A DNA stretch of 64,000 bases from an uncultured Tolumonas sp. (GCF_963678185.1 NZ_OY782757.1:1561001-1625000); one strand, 5' to 3'; positions 1 to 8,919 are shown, counted from the first letter of the stretch. Numbers and translations: made by a program. The notes: a model not told the origin generated them from the sequence alone.

Positions 1-461
1 TCAGGGTTGGTATCGTCAATCGTGATCAAGATATGCCGCACCAAACGACGTTCCGGTTGCAAGAATTGACGCGGATGATCCAGATACCACGATTTAGCTG
101 CTTCTTCCGTCAACGGTTTGATATTTTCGACCACTTTGTCCATCACCTGCGACACCAACAGCTCACGCCGCAGCGCCTCTTTCAGACTTGGCAGATCCAG
201 CTTTACCGTGGCCATTGAGGCTTTCCAGGCTTCTTCATCCGGATAAGCTTTTTTAACCTCTTCAAGTGCCGCATTCAGATCAGCGGCTGACACAGACATT
301 TCCGCCTGTGCTGCGTAATCAAGAATACGTGCTTCCATCGCCAATTGGTGATCGAGCATTTTTGCCAGCTGGCTTTGTTCATCCGCCGACAAGTCAGCGG
401 GCACTTTACCAAAATGCTGGGCTGCCAGTTTTAAGGTGGGATACGCTTGCCAATTCAGCAT
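1..461 (-). CDS. nifM: NifM, nitrogenase maturation peptidyl-prolyl isomerase (partial)
   Basis: The frame opens at an ATG at 461 and stays open to the window edge, so only the N-terminal 153 residues are present. The helical N-terminus (MLNWQAYPTLKLAAQHFGK) leads into the start of a parvulin-type rotamase domain (PERRLVRHILITID). NifM is known to be needed for accumulation of active Fe protein (NifH). The start overlaps the end of nifZ by 7 bp, which implies translational coupling in a nifVWZM operon. The order nifV-W-Z-M matches Klebsiella and Azotobacter, which supports the assignment of this fragment. Confidence 0.88.
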   Translation of the reverse strand, partial: MLNWQAYPTLKLAAQHFGKVPADLSADEQSQLAKMLDHQLAMEARILDYAAQAEMSVSAADLNAALEEVKKAYPDEEAWKASMATVKLDLPSLKEALRRELLVSQVMDKVVENIKPLTEEAAKSWYLDHPRQFLQPERRLVRHILITIDDTNP

Positions 462-919
462 GCCGCCTCCTCGGCCGGTTCTACCTCCGGCGGCCAGCAG
501 ATGGCCGATAACGGCACCAGTAACATACGATCCTGAAACAGTACCTCATACATGATCGGATCCATATCCCGACGCACCGACATCACCTGCCCGCGCGAAC
601 CGGCTTCAGCAATCACTTCACCTTTGATGGCCAGATGATTAACTGCGTTGATCCAATCGCCGAATTCGAATTCACTGTCCACCCAAGGTTCATCGGCTGA
701 AATAAGCTCCTGGCTGCGACAACCGACAATCACATCCTCCTCGATGAAATGCACCTGATAAATCAACTGATCTTGCAGGAATACCCCCACATCGCGGACA
801 TAACCACAGTTACCTTTGCGTACGATCAGATCGCCACGCTGTTTACCCGGGAAAGTACCATCATCACGAATGGTGCGCACCACGCGCACGACGTCGCCAT
901 AGTCATATTCAGGTTTCAT
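455..919 (-). CDS. nifZ: NifZ, P-cluster maturation protein
   Basis: This 154-residue protein begins MKPEYDYGDVVRVVRTIRDDGT and has two small SH3-like beta repeats (around residues 5-60 and 85-145), as is usual for NifZ. In the family it assists formation of the second P-cluster of the MoFe protein. It starts inside the stop of nifW (ATGA overlap, 916-919) and its own stop overlaps nifM, so it is the middle gene of a tightly coupled operon. The length is typical. No oddities were seen. Confidence 0.93.
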   Translation of the reverse strand: MKPEYDYGDVVRVVRTIRDDGTFPGKQRGDLIVRKGNCGYVRDVGVFLQDQLIYQVHFIEEDVIVGCRSQELISADEPWVDSEFEFGDWINAVNHLAIKGEVIAEAGSRGQVMSVRRDMDPIMYEVLFQDRMLLVPLSAICWPPEVEPAEEAAC

Positions 920-1242
920 AACAACACCTCCTGCAATTTAGACATGGCCACAAAACTCGGCGTTAAACGGTTATACACACCCAGCGTAGAATTCGATTTC
1001 ACATCCTGATGATGGAAAATGCGGTAGCTGTCTGCCAGCAAGGTTTTCGCTAACAGAAAACGATCTTGCTCATTCATACAGCGTTCTGAGCTGGCGTTTT
1101 TAATCTGCTGATTAAAGTGATGCATGATATGCAGTCGTTTACTGCGCACCTGTGCTGCTTCATACGGAATACCGAAAAAATCCAGAAAGGCTTCTGCACT
1201 TTCTAACTCTTCAATACCATCCAGTGAGGTAAACCAATCCAT
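916..1242 (-). CDS. nifW: NifW, nitrogenase-stabilising/protective protein
   Basis: The protein has 108 residues starting MDWFTSLDGIEELESAEAFL. A longer reading frame continues upstream, but the ATG at 1242 has a strong AAGGAG site just before it and gives the normal NifW length. The motif FFGIPY and the C-terminal FVAMSKLQEVLL fit the family. NifW binds the MoFe protein and helps its maturation or protects it from oxygen. It lies 19 bp after nifV and overlaps nifZ by 4 bp. Confidence 0.92.
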   Translation of the reverse strand: MDWFTSLDGIEELESAEAFLDFFGIPYEAAQVRSKRLHIMHHFNQQIKNASSERCMNEQDRFLLAKTLLADSYRIFHHQDVKSNSTLGVYNRLTPSFVAMSKLQEVLL

Positions 1243-1261
1243 AGAGACTCCTTGGCCTGCA

Positions 1262-2425
1262 TTACAAGGCAACACGTTGGGGGGAATTAAACAGACGCTG
1301 ATAGACCCAGCGTAATTCTGATTCAGTCGGGTTTCGTTTCGCCCGTTCGGCAAAATGGCGGATCTGCTCCAGCACCATATCGATTTGCTCATTGGCCAGC
1401 TGATAACCAAGGCTGGCAAATACGGAACGCACCGAATTACGGCCGGAATGTTTGCCCAGCACCAGCTTGTGCTCACGACCTAAACTGGCGGGATCAACAC
1501 CCTGATAGTTGTTTTTGTCTTTCAGTAAACCGTCGACATGCACGCCGGATTCATGCGTAAAAGCATATTCACCGACCAGTGATTTTTGCTGGGCAATCTC
1601 ACGACCCGATGCTTTGGCGACTAATGCACACAGCGCCGGTAAACGGTGACTTTGAATGCCGGAATCGATGCTAAAACACTGCTTGAGCGCCATCACTACC
1701 TCTTCCAGCGGTGCATTGCCCGCCCGTTCCCCCAAACCAATCACGGTGGTGTTTGCATGGGTGGCACCAGCACGGAAGGCCGCCAAGGTATTGGCGGTTG
1801 CCAGCCCCAGATCGTCATGCGCATGCATTTCCAGCTGCAACGGCCAATACTGACGCAGGGCGCGGATGCGATCATAAGTGGTAAATGGGTCAAGAATGCC
1901 GACCGTATCGGCATATCGCAGGCGCTCAGCCCCCGTACGTAATGCTAAATCAGCCACGATGCGCAAATCGCCCAGCGTGGCGCGGGAGGCATCTTCACAA
2001 CCGATACAGACCCGCAACCCGAGTGATTTTGCCAGTGATACATGCTCGGCTAACTCTAACAACACTTGATCGCGGGAACGCGCCAGTTTGTGCTCCATCA
2101 TTTGCGCTGACACGGGAATGGAAATATCCACCCAGTTCATGCCCAGCGCCGCTGCCTGACGAATATCTGTGGCATGCATCCGGCACCAAACCATCAATGT
2201 GGCATCTGGCAAAGCCTGACGTAGTGCGCCAATACGGCGGCACTCGTCCAGCCCCATCGCCGGAATACCCACTTCCAGTTCCTTAACGCCGATCTCCCAC
2301 AACTGACGGGCGATAGCGATCTTCTCATCCTGAGTAAACGCCACCCCGGCCGACTGTTCACCATCGCGAAGCGTGGTGTCGTTGATGATCAGGGATGGTT
2401 TCTGAAATGTGGTTTTTCGGGCCAT
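1262..2425 (-). CDS. nifV: NifV, homocitrate synthase
   Basis: This 387-residue enzyme condenses acetyl-CoA and 2-oxoglutarate to homocitrate, the organic ligand of FeMo-co. The HMGL-like TIM barrel carries the family signatures near the N-terminus (NDTTLRDGEQSAGVAF) and in the middle (HAHDDLGLATANT, metal-binding His). It lacks the C-terminal leucine-feedback domain of LeuA, as expected for NifV. GGAGGT precedes the ATG at 2425. It is the first gene of the nifVWZM unit and sits behind a putative NifA/IHF/sigma-54 promoter. Confidence 0.95.
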   Translation of the reverse strand: MARKTTFQKPSLIINDTTLRDGEQSAGVAFTQDEKIAIARQLWEIGVKELEVGIPAMGLDECRRIGALRQALPDATLMVWCRMHATDIRQAAALGMNWVDISIPVSAQMMEHKLARSRDQVLLELAEHVSLAKSLGLRVCIGCEDASRATLGDLRIVADLALRTGAERLRYADTVGILDPFTTYDRIRALRQYWPLQLEMHAHDDLGLATANTLAAFRAGATHANTTVIGLGERAGNAPLEEVVMALKQCFSIDSGIQSHRLPALCALVAKASGREIAQQKSLVGEYAFTHESGVHVDGLLKDKNNYQGVDPASLGREHKLVLGKHSGRNSVRSVFASLGYQLANEQIDMVLEQIRHFAERAKRNPTESELRWVYQRLFNSPQRVAL

Positions 2426-2450
2426 AATGCACCTCCTGCATAACAGGATT

Positions 2451-2468
2451 CAGCAATTCCTATTCCCA
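2451..2468 (-). promoter_or_regulatory. Putative sigma-54 (-24/-12) promoter of nifV
   Basis: On the minus strand the sequence TGGGAATAGGAATTGCTG has GG (2466-2465) and GC (2454-2453) separated by exactly 10 bases. TTGC is intact, but the -24 element is GGAAT rather than GGCAC. It sits about 26-43 bp upstream of the nifV start. The IHF and NifA sites upstream strengthen the call. Confidence 0.6.
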
Positions 2469-2471
2469 AAA

Positions 2472-2484
2472 TAAGATATTGATT
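2472..2484 (-). promoter_or_regulatory. Putative IHF site in the nifV promoter
   Basis: Minus-strand AATCAATATCTTA fits the IHF consensus WATCAANNNNTTR at every defined position. It lies between the NifA site and the sigma-54 promoter, where IHF bends DNA in nif promoters. Confidence 0.6.
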
Positions 2485-2538
2485 TTTAAGTGTTATTTAA
2501 TTGCGAGCCGCGTCAATATTGAAACATACTGACGGGTT

Positions 2539-2554
2539 TGTTGCAGATACGACA
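2539..2554 (-). promoter_or_regulatory. Putative NifA upstream activator sequence
   Basis: The sequence TGTTGCAGATACGACA (plus strand) is TGT-N10-ACA, the canonical NifA binding motif, which reads the same pattern on both strands. Its centre is about 80 bp upstream of the -24 element, a normal distance. Confidence 0.65.
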
Positions 2555-2580
2555 AAAAAGGGATGCCGGCTGGCATCCCT
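2553..2580 (-). terminator. Rho-independent terminator after the aroP-like gene
   Basis: On the minus strand GGGATGCC-AGCC-GGCATCCC forms an 8-bp stem with a 4-base loop followed by TTTTTT. It closes the permease transcript 40 bp after its stop and so separates it from nifV, which therefore needs its own promoter. Confidence 0.85.
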
Positions 2581-2621
2581 TCATAATCACGCTTACTTAT
2601 ACTTCAAGTACGAAGAGTATA

Positions 2622-4004
2622 TTACTGATTGATGACGACGCTATCACCTGAGCTATCGCCTAAGGTGCGGCATTTATAGCGATAACCTAACCAGTTCAGC
2701 ACCAACCAGACTGGCACCAGCTCCACTGCAATCGTTTCACCACTGATATATAGCAGCACTAGCAGCAAACCCATAAATGCCAAACATAAGTAGTTGGTAA
2801 ACGGGCTCCAGAACGCTTTGAACACTGGTGTAACACCTTCGCGATCTTTCGCAGCACGGAATTTCAGATGCGCCAGACTGATCATGCCCCAGTTGATCAC
2901 TAGTGCTGCAACCACCAGCGACATCAGAATGCCGAATGCTTTACCCGGCAACAGGTAGTTGATCACGACACACAACAAGGTCACCAGTGCAGACAAGATA
3001 ATTGCTGGCACCGGCACACCACGTTTGTCGACTTTACCCAGAATACGCGGTGCATTGCCCTGTTGTGCCAGACCATGCAACATACGGCTGTTGCAATACA
3101 CGCCGCTGTTGTAAACCGACAATGCGGCAGTCAGTACGACAATATTCAGAATGTTCGCGGTACCACTTTCACCCAATGCCGAGAAAATCATCACAAACGG
3201 GCTGCCGCCTTCCGCCAGTTGGCTCCAAGGGAACAGCGACAACAACACCGCCAAGGCACCGATATAGAAAATCAGAATACGGTAAATAACCTGATTAACG
3301 GCCTGCGGAATGCTTTTACGTGGGTTATCAGCTTCCGCTGCGGTGATCCCCACCAGCTCCAGACCACCAAACGAAAACATAATGATCGCCAGTGACATGA
3401 GCACACCATGCCAACCATGCGGCATAAACCCGCCCAGCGCCCACAAGTTACTGACTTTCGCCTGTTCACCACCATGACCACTCAGCAGCAACCAGCCACC
3501 GAATAAAATCATACCAACAATAGCGACCACTTTGATGATGGCAAACCAGAATTCCATTTCACCGAAGAATTTCACATTGGTCAGATTGATGGCGTTGATG
3601 ACGACAAAAAAGACCAGTGCAGAAACCCAGGTTGGCAGCTCTGGCCACCAGTACTGCACATAAATACCGACAGCAGACAACTCGGCCATGCCCACCAGCA
3701 CATATAAAACCCAGTAGTTCCAACCAGACAGGAAGCCTGGAAAATCGCCCCAGTATTTATACGCAAAATGGCTAAATGAACCCGATACCGGCTCTTCAGC
3801 AACCATTTCACCCAACTGGCGCATGATCAAAAAGGCAATCAAACCACCCAGTGCATAACCCAGCAATACCGCAGGACCTGCAATTTTGATGGTTTGCGCA
3901 ATACCTAAAAATAACCCTGTGCCAATCGCACCACCTAACGCGATCAACTGAATATGCCTGTTTTTCAACCCGCGTTTCAGTTCACCCTCAGTTTGAACTT
4001 CCAT
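2622..4004 (-). CDS. aroP: Aromatic amino acid permease (AroP/PheP type)
   Basis: The protein belongs to the amino acid-polyamine-organocation family and should import Phe/Tyr/Trp across the inner membrane by proton symport. From the ATG at 4004 it has 460 residues. An upstream GTG (4019) is possible, but GAGG lies directly before the ATG. The start LKRGLKNRHIQLIALGGAIGTGLFLG and the stretches GSFSHFAYKYWG, NAINLTNVKFFGEMEFWFA and VYNSGVYCNSRMLHGLAQQG closely follow E. coli AroP, and about 12 membrane helices are visible. It is a single gene with its own terminator. Whether it is general (AroP) or Phe-specific (PheP) cannot be decided here. Confidence 0.85.
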   Translation of the reverse strand: MEVQTEGELKRGLKNRHIQLIALGGAIGTGLFLGIAQTIKIAGPAVLLGYALGGLIAFLIMRQLGEMVAEEPVSGSFSHFAYKYWGDFPGFLSGWNYWVLYVLVGMAELSAVGIYVQYWWPELPTWVSALVFFVVINAINLTNVKFFGEMEFWFAIIKVVAIVGMILFGGWLLLSGHGGEQAKVSNLWALGGFMPHGWHGVLMSLAIIMFSFGGLELVGITAAEADNPRKSIPQAVNQVIYRILIFYIGALAVLLSLFPWSQLAEGGSPFVMIFSALGESGTANILNIVVLTAALSVYNSGVYCNSRMLHGLAQQGNAPRILGKVDKRGVPVPAIILSALVTLLCVVINYLLPGKAFGILMSLVVAALVINWGMISLAHLKFRAAKDREGVTPVFKAFWSPFTNYLCLAFMGLLLVLLYISGETIAVELVPVWLVLNWLGYRYKCRTLGDSSGDSVVINQ

Positions 4005-4196
4005 GAAAACCTCTGTCACAAATAGATGCTGACCATTGCGTCAGCGAATTGAACTACTGTTCCTGCCATTAAAAAAACCGGCGATAGAATAACCTGATCG
4101 AATAAGGCAAGACAGTATGAGATGAGTGATAATTGCTTTAAATCAGACTTAAACAAGAGTTTTAACGAGAGATAGCGGAATGATCGGCTGATAAAT

Positions 4197-6287
4197 TTAT
4201 GAACAGGATAATTTTAGCTCGTCAGCTGGAGCCGGTCGGCCAAACAAATAACCTTGGTAGGTATAACAACCATGCCCGGCCAGACAATCGCGCTGTTCTT
4301 GTGTTTCCACCCCTTCGGCAATAACCGCTAATCCCATGCTTTCCGCTAATGCCACAATCGTTCGGGCAATCGCATCATCGTTAGCATCGGTTAACAAATC
4401 ACGAACAAAAGATTGATCGATCTTGAGCTGATCTAATGGCAAACGTTTTAAGTAGGAAAGCGAGGAGTAACCCGTACCAAAATCATCCAGCGAGAAACCG
4501 ACGCCAATGCGTTTTAGTAACGTCATTTTAGTGATGATATCTTCAACATCCTGCAGCAACATACTTTCCGTCAGCTCTAATTTTAACAAGCGCGGATCTG
4601 CACCCGTTTCCTCTAACACCTGCAGCACTTTTTCAACAAAATCAGACTGATAAAACTGACGAGCACTAACGTTTACGGCAACAGTAATATGTGCGTATTC
4701 CGGTTGTGTTGCCCAGATCGCCAATTGTTGGCAGGCAGTTTTTAATACCCAATGACCCAGCGTCAGGATCGCCCCGCTTTCCTCTGCCATAGGAATAAAT
4801 TCGGCTGGCGAAACCATGCCCCGGTCTGGATGTTGCCAGCGGATCAGCGCTTCTGCCCCGATAACCCGACCCGAATGTTCGACCTGCGGCTGATAAAACA
4901 AGCGGAATTGTTCTTCGCGGATACCCACTAATAAATCAGCACTTAATGCCGCCCGATGCGAGACTTTGTTCTGCATCTCTTTATCAAAAAAACAGAACGT
5001 ATTCCGACCGGCCGCTTTGGCCTGATACATCGCAATATCCGCCCGTTTCAATAGTTCATCGCTTTTTTCCGGATGCCCATCAAACAGTGTGATACCAATA
5101 CTCGCGGTAGTATTGTGTTCAAAACCATCAATAAAATAGGGCTGACACAGCACATCCAGCAGGCGCTCGCCAATGCGCTGACATTGCGTCATCGCTTCCC
5201 GTGTGTTGTTTCCAATCTCTTCAAGTATGACGACAAACTCATCACCACCTTGTCGCGCCACCATATCTCTTTTTGATAAACAACCCGATAAACGGCTCGC
5301 TACCAATGTCAGTAACCCGTCGCCTTTTTCATGTCCCAACGTATCATTCAGATTTTTAAAATTATCGAGATCAATAAAAAACAATGCCCCGATTTTTTTA
5401 TGCAAGGCACTGGCAGATAAAGCCTGCTGCAGACGATTATTAAAATGACGTCGATTGGGTAATCCGGTTAACGAATCATAAAATGCCAATTGACGGATCT
5501 CGGCTTCGTTTTTTCTGCGTTCACTAATGTCTTCCACCATGGTGGTGACATAATCAATCGTTCCATCTTGATTACGGGCACAACGCACCACAACCCGCAC
5601 GGGGATCTCTTTACCACTTTTACTGATATAACGCTTTTCTAACGTATAACCATTACTTTCGTTAGCCAGCATTTGTTCATATTCAAAAATATTATTTTTT
5701 AAATCATCAGGATGCGTGAATTGAGCCCAAGTCATACCTAACAGTTCAGCTTCTGAAAACTCCAGCAAGTCACACAAATAACTGTTAACGCGGATCCACT
5801 GTTTTCCGGTCAGACTGAACGCAAAGCCAACAATCCCTAGTTCATACAGAGAATTCAGCTGTGATTCCGATTTAGTCCGGGCAATTTCAGCCAGTTTGCG
5901 TTCGGTGATATCACGCGCCAGAAAAACAACGGCTTTACGGCCATACAATGATTGCGGTAATGGTTGTGTGCGCCCTTCAAACCAACGCAACCCCATCATA
6001 GTGTCACGTTCATATTCCAGTGCTTGTGGTTGCTCAGTGCGCAGTGTTTCTCGAATGGTGTGATAAAAACGATCGGCTAACTCTTTTGGCCAGAGGTCAT
6101 GAATACGATTGCCGACAAAGTGAGAAGCTTTCATTTGGCTGATGTTGTGTTCTGACGACAGCACACACAGATAGCGACACTCTTCATCAAACACAAAGAG
6201 TATGTCTGGGATGGTTTCTAAAAGCGTTTGTAAGAAGGTTTCTGTTTCATTTAACAGAGCCACGCCTTGACTCAACTCATACGGCAT
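4197..6287 (-). CDS. PAS-PAS-GGDEF-EAL cyclic-di-GMP turnover protein
   Basis: This is a 696-residue protein with no obvious membrane segments. There are two PAS domains (about 15-135 and 145-260), the second closing with the PAC-like VEDISERRKNEAE. A GGDEF domain follows with an intact GGDEF at 347-351 and GLPNRRHF, then an EAL domain with EALIRW near 478, KLELTESML, DDFGTGYSSLSYLKRLP and AEGVET. Catalytic residues for both synthesis and hydrolysis of c-di-GMP look present. The inhibitory RxxD site before GGDEF is not: the Arg position is Ser (SKRD). No Shine-Dalgarno is visible before the ATG at 6287, so the start is less certain than the frame. Confidence 0.9.
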   Translation of the reverse strand: MPYELSQGVALLNETETFLQTLLETIPDILFVFDEECRYLCVLSSEHNISQMKASHFVGNRIHDLWPKELADRFYHTIRETLRTEQPQALEYERDTMMGLRWFEGRTQPLPQSLYGRKAVVFLARDITERKLAEIARTKSESQLNSLYELGIVGFAFSLTGKQWIRVNSYLCDLLEFSEAELLGMTWAQFTHPDDLKNNIFEYEQMLANESNGYTLEKRYISKSGKEIPVRVVVRCARNQDGTIDYVTTMVEDISERRKNEAEIRQLAFYDSLTGLPNRRHFNNRLQQALSASALHKKIGALFFIDLDNFKNLNDTLGHEKGDGLLTLVASRLSGCLSKRDMVARQGGDEFVVILEEIGNNTREAMTQCQRIGERLLDVLCQPYFIDGFEHNTTASIGITLFDGHPEKSDELLKRADIAMYQAKAAGRNTFCFFDKEMQNKVSHRAALSADLLVGIREEQFRLFYQPQVEHSGRVIGAEALIRWQHPDRGMVSPAEFIPMAEESGAILTLGHWVLKTACQQLAIWATQPEYAHITVAVNVSARQFYQSDFVEKVLQVLEETGADPRLLKLELTESMLLQDVEDIITKMTLLKRIGVGFSLDDFGTGYSSLSYLKRLPLDQLKIDQSFVRDLLTDANDDAIARTIVALAESMGLAVIAEGVETQEQRDCLAGHGCYTYQGYLFGRPAPADELKLSCS

Positions 6288-6501
6288 AAGGAGAACTCGC
6301 TCATATAGTCAGAGGTTTGCCACCATTAGCAACACCTGGAACCATGACGGGTGGGGACTCCGTGCTATGAATAAACTCACCCCGATTATATCTAACTGAG
6401 ATTTAAGCTTATTATCTAACTATCTACAATCTATACGATTTTATTTTTTGCCAAACCATATAAAAAAATAGCAGAGAGCATGGTGTTACTCAAACTTGAA
6501 G

Positions 6502-6517
6502 GTTGATATAGATCACA
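6502..6517 (+). promoter_or_regulatory. Possible CRP site upstream of the SMP-30 gene
   Basis: GTTGATATAGATCACA has one perfect half (TCACA) and one degenerate half in the TGTGA-N6-TCACA layout. It lies just before the GntR-like operator, as in carbon catabolite-controlled sugar acid genes. Confidence 0.35.
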
Positions 6518-6522
6518 ATAAA

Positions 6523-6552
6523 ACCGGTTACATTTTATGTTACCGGGAACAT
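6523..6552 (+). promoter_or_regulatory. GntR-like operator upstream of the SMP-30 lactonase
   Basis: ATGTTACCGGGAACAT (6537-6552) is an almost perfect palindrome and is close to the E. coli gluconate repressor operator ATGTTACCCGTAACAT. A second, inverted half-site ACCGGTTACAT lies at 6523-6533. The operator sits 40 bp before the start of a gluconolactonase-family gene, so control by a gluconate-type repressor is plausible. Confidence 0.45.
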
Positions 6553-6591
6553 CCTGTTAATCTGCATTTAGTCATTCTCGGAGAGAACATC

Positions 6592-7464
6592 ATGCAGGCA
6601 CTATCAGCACAACGCGATCAACTAGGTGAATGCCCTCGCTGGCATGCGGAAACACAAACTTTGTGGTGGGTTGATATTACACAGCACCAGATCCACCGTC
6701 ACCACCCTGCCAGCGGGCAACACAGTGTTATTCAGCTGCAAGAAGAGATCGGCTGTTTTATTTGGCGTAAAAAAGGCGGGTTACTGGTTGCGCTGCAATC
6801 GGGTTTTCACTTTATTGATGATGTTGATAACCCGACTTTAACACCCATTGTTGACCCTGAAGCCGATAAACCTTGGCAACGCTTTAATGATGGCCGCTGT
6901 GACCCGAAAGGTCGTTTTATTGCCGGCACCATGAATGCCCGCAAAGATGAATCGTTTGGTACCTTTTATCAGTTAAACCCTGACTTGAGTGTGCGCCCGC
7001 TGGTTGGCAAAAGCTGGACATGCAATGGCATGGCGTTTAGCCCTGACGGCAAAACGCTGTACTGGTCGGATACGCCCATTCAAAACCGCAATATCTACCG
7101 CTGCGATTACGATCCGGAAACCGGTGAAGTCAGTAACCAACAACTATTTTTCCATGTACCGGAAGGCATGGGGCGTCCTGATGGCGCCACTGTTGATAGC
7201 GAAGGCAATTACTGGTCAGCGCAATATGCCGGTAGCCGTGTGCTGTGTATCAGCCCGCAAGGTGAACTACTACGCGACATAGCCTTACCCGTGACCAACC
7301 CAACCATGCCCTGCTTCGGTGGCCCGGATCTGAAAACCTTGTATGTCACCAGTGCCAGTCAGGGCATGTCGGCAGAACATCTGGCCGCTAATCCGCTGGA
7401 AGGTGCGGTGCTGGCCATTCCGATGGATGTTGCCGGTTTACCTGAAGTGGCATTTGCCGGTTAA
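6592..7464 (+). CDS. SMP-30/gluconolactonase family sugar lactone hydrolase
   Basis: The protein has 290 residues from the ATG at 6592 (GGAGAG upstream); a longer frame upstream looks like untranslated leader. The six-bladed propeller of the SMP-30/Gnl/LRE family is recognisable by GECPRWHAETQTLWWVDI (metal-binding Glu at the N-terminus), NDGRCDPKGRFIAGTMN, SWTCNGMAFSPDGKTLYWSDT and GRPDGATVDSEGNYW. These enzymes hydrolyse aldonolactones to sugar acids with a divalent metal. The GntR-like operator upstream suggests gluconate or a related acid. The exact substrate cannot be told from sequence. A terminator follows immediately. Confidence 0.88.
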   Translation: MQALSAQRDQLGECPRWHAETQTLWWVDITQHQIHRHHPASGQHSVIQLQEEIGCFIWRKKGGLLVALQSGFHFIDDVDNPTLTPIVDPEADKPWQRFNDGRCDPKGRFIAGTMNARKDESFGTFYQLNPDLSVRPLVGKSWTCNGMAFSPDGKTLYWSDTPIQNRNIYRCDYDPETGEVSNQQLFFHVPEGMGRPDGATVDSEGNYWSAQYAGSRVLCISPQGELLRDIALPVTNPTMPCFGGPDLKTLYVTSASQGMSAEHLAANPLEGAVLAIPMDVAGLPEVAFAG

Positions 7465-7481
7465 GTCGGGACATTTTTAAT

Positions 7482-7508
7482 GGGATATTATTGAATATCC
7501 CGTTTTTT
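7482..7508 (+). terminator. Rho-independent terminator after the SMP-30 gene
   Basis: GGGATATT-ATTG-AATATCCC is a perfect 8-bp stem followed by GTTTTTT, 17 bp after the stop codon. Confidence 0.85.
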
Positions 7509-7581
7509 CGTTTGTTCCACCCGTAAACAGGATTATTCTGTTTTCTTTGTATCCACCCAACGAAAACGAATCAGGTAAAGC

Positions 7582-8598
7582 ATGACAATCCGCATCGCAA
7601 TCAATGGTTTCGGCCGCATTGGTCGAAGTGTCTTACGCGCACTGTACGAATCAGGGCGTCGGGCCGAAATCAAAGTTGTCGCCATTAATGAGCTGGCAGA
7701 TGCGGAAGGCATGGCGCACCTGCTGAAATACGATTCCACGCACGGCCGTTTTGATTGGGATGTGCGTCAGGAGCGCGACGTGCTGTATGTCGGTGATGAT
7801 GCCATTCGCCTGTTGCATCAAAAAGAGATCAACCAACTGCCGTGGGGCGATCTGGGTGTCGATATCGTGCTGGATTGCAGCGGCATCTATGGCAAACGCG
7901 CGGATGGTGAAATGCATCTGGCCTCTGGCGCCAAGAAAGTGTTGTTCTCGCACCCAGGCAGCAGCGATCTCGATGCCACCGTGATTTATGGCGTTAACCA
8001 TCAGCAGTTACAGCCGCAACACCGTATCGTCTCCAGTGGTTCTTGCACCACGAACTGTATTATTCCCGTGATCAAGTTACTGGATGACGCCTTTAATATT
8101 GAATCCGGCACCGTGACTACCATTCATGCGTCGATGAATGATCAGCAAGTGATCGATGCCTACCACCCTGATCTGCGTCGTACCCGCGCCGCTAGTCAGT
8201 CGATCATTCCGGTTGATACTAAACTTGCCGCTGGTATTACGCGTATTTTTCCAAAATTCTGTGATCGTTTTGAGGCGATTTCCGTGCGCGTACCCACCAT
8301 CAACGTCACCGCCATTGATCTCAGCGTCACGGTCACCAACGCCGTCAGCGTGCTGGACGTCAATAATGTACTGCAACGGGCCGCAAAAGGCAGTTTCCGC
8401 AGTATTGTCGATTACACCGAGCTACCGCTGGTTTCGATCGATTTCAACCATGATCCGCACAGCGCCATCGTTGATGGCACGCAAACCCGCGTCAGTGGCA
8501 AACACTTAATTAAAACTCTAGTCTGGTGTGATAATGAATGGGGTTTTGCCAACCGTATGCTGGATACCACGCTGGCGATGGTTAAAAGCGGGTTTTAA
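7582..8598 (+). CDS. epd: Erythrose-4-phosphate dehydrogenase
   Basis: The 338-residue GAPDH-fold enzyme oxidises D-erythrose-4-phosphate to 4-phosphoerythronate for pyridoxal phosphate synthesis. The NAD-binding start ([21 protein letters not shown]), the catalytic SGSCTTNC and the stretches [21 protein letters not shown] and [20 protein letters not shown] follow E. coli Epd rather than glycolytic GapA. In many relatives epd heads epd-pgk-fba; here it stands alone between the SMP-30 terminator and the opp operon. Confidence 0.9.
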   Translation: MTIRIAINGFGRIGRSVLRALYESGRRAEIKVVAINELADAEGMAHLLKYDSTHGRFDWDVRQERDVLYVGDDAIRLLHQKEINQLPWGDLGVDIVLDCSGIYGKRADGEMHLASGAKKVLFSHPGSSDLDATVIYGVNHQQLQPQHRIVSSGSCTTNCIIPVIKLLDDAFNIESGTVTTIHASMNDQQVIDAYHPDLRRTRAASQSIIPVDTKLAAGITRIFPKFCDRFEAISVRVPTINVTAIDLSVTVTNAVSVLDVNNVLQRAAKGSFRSIVDYTELPLVSIDFNHDPHSAIVDGTQTRVSGKHLIKTLVWCDNEWGFANRMLDTTLAMVKSGF

Positions 8599-8919
8599 AC
8601 CATATTCCATCACGCTATTGCTCGGCAGGGAATAACCTTCCCATTCTCTGCCTCTAATCTCTCATATCTGCTCACATGGTATCGTTTACAAACGATTAAC
8701 CCATGCACCTCATTTGATCGCTCCGGCTATTTTTAACTCAATTACTGATATTTAACATCACATTAACGCACTAATTCAGTGCTTAACTCTGCAAAAAGTC
8801 GATATTGCAAAATAGTATTTGCATTCTAATTTCCCAGAGTGAATTATCGGTAAGTTATCCCGTATATCGCAGTGGTTACACCCAATAAAACCAAAAACTA
8901 TAGAGGAGCTCTCTGAAAA
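8599..8919. other. Intergenic region before oppA
   Basis: These 321 bp must carry the opp promoter. A weak hairpin (GGCAGGGA/TCTCTGCC, about 8624-8652) follows epd without a clear T-run. A CA-rich stretch and GAGGAG lie just before oppA. No open frame, RNA gene or convincing -35/-10 pair was recognised. Confidence 0.5.

Larger units (their letters stand above)
6288..6591. other. Intergenic region with a GC-rich potential leader and operators
   Basis: This divergent spacer separates the GGDEF-EAL gene (minus) from the SMP-30 gene (plus). Positions about 6312-6365 are GC-rich against AT-rich flanks. Read on the minus strand they can form a hairpin (AGGTGTTGC pairing with GCAAACCT, one bulge) close to the start of the GGDEF-EAL gene. 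I could not match it to a known riboswitch. The right side holds CRP-like and GntR-like sites, listed separately. Confidence 0.5.

Noticed and set aside
916..1476. A 186-residue minus-strand frame as a longer NifW
   Set aside because: The extra N-terminus overlaps nifV out of frame and lacks family similarity; the ATG at 1242 with AAGGAG gives the normal NifW.
6310..6366. c-di-GMP (GEMM-I) riboswitch upstream of the GGDEF-EAL gene
   Set aside because: GGCAAACC occurs, but the flanking conserved helices and the tetraloop-receptor pattern are missing.
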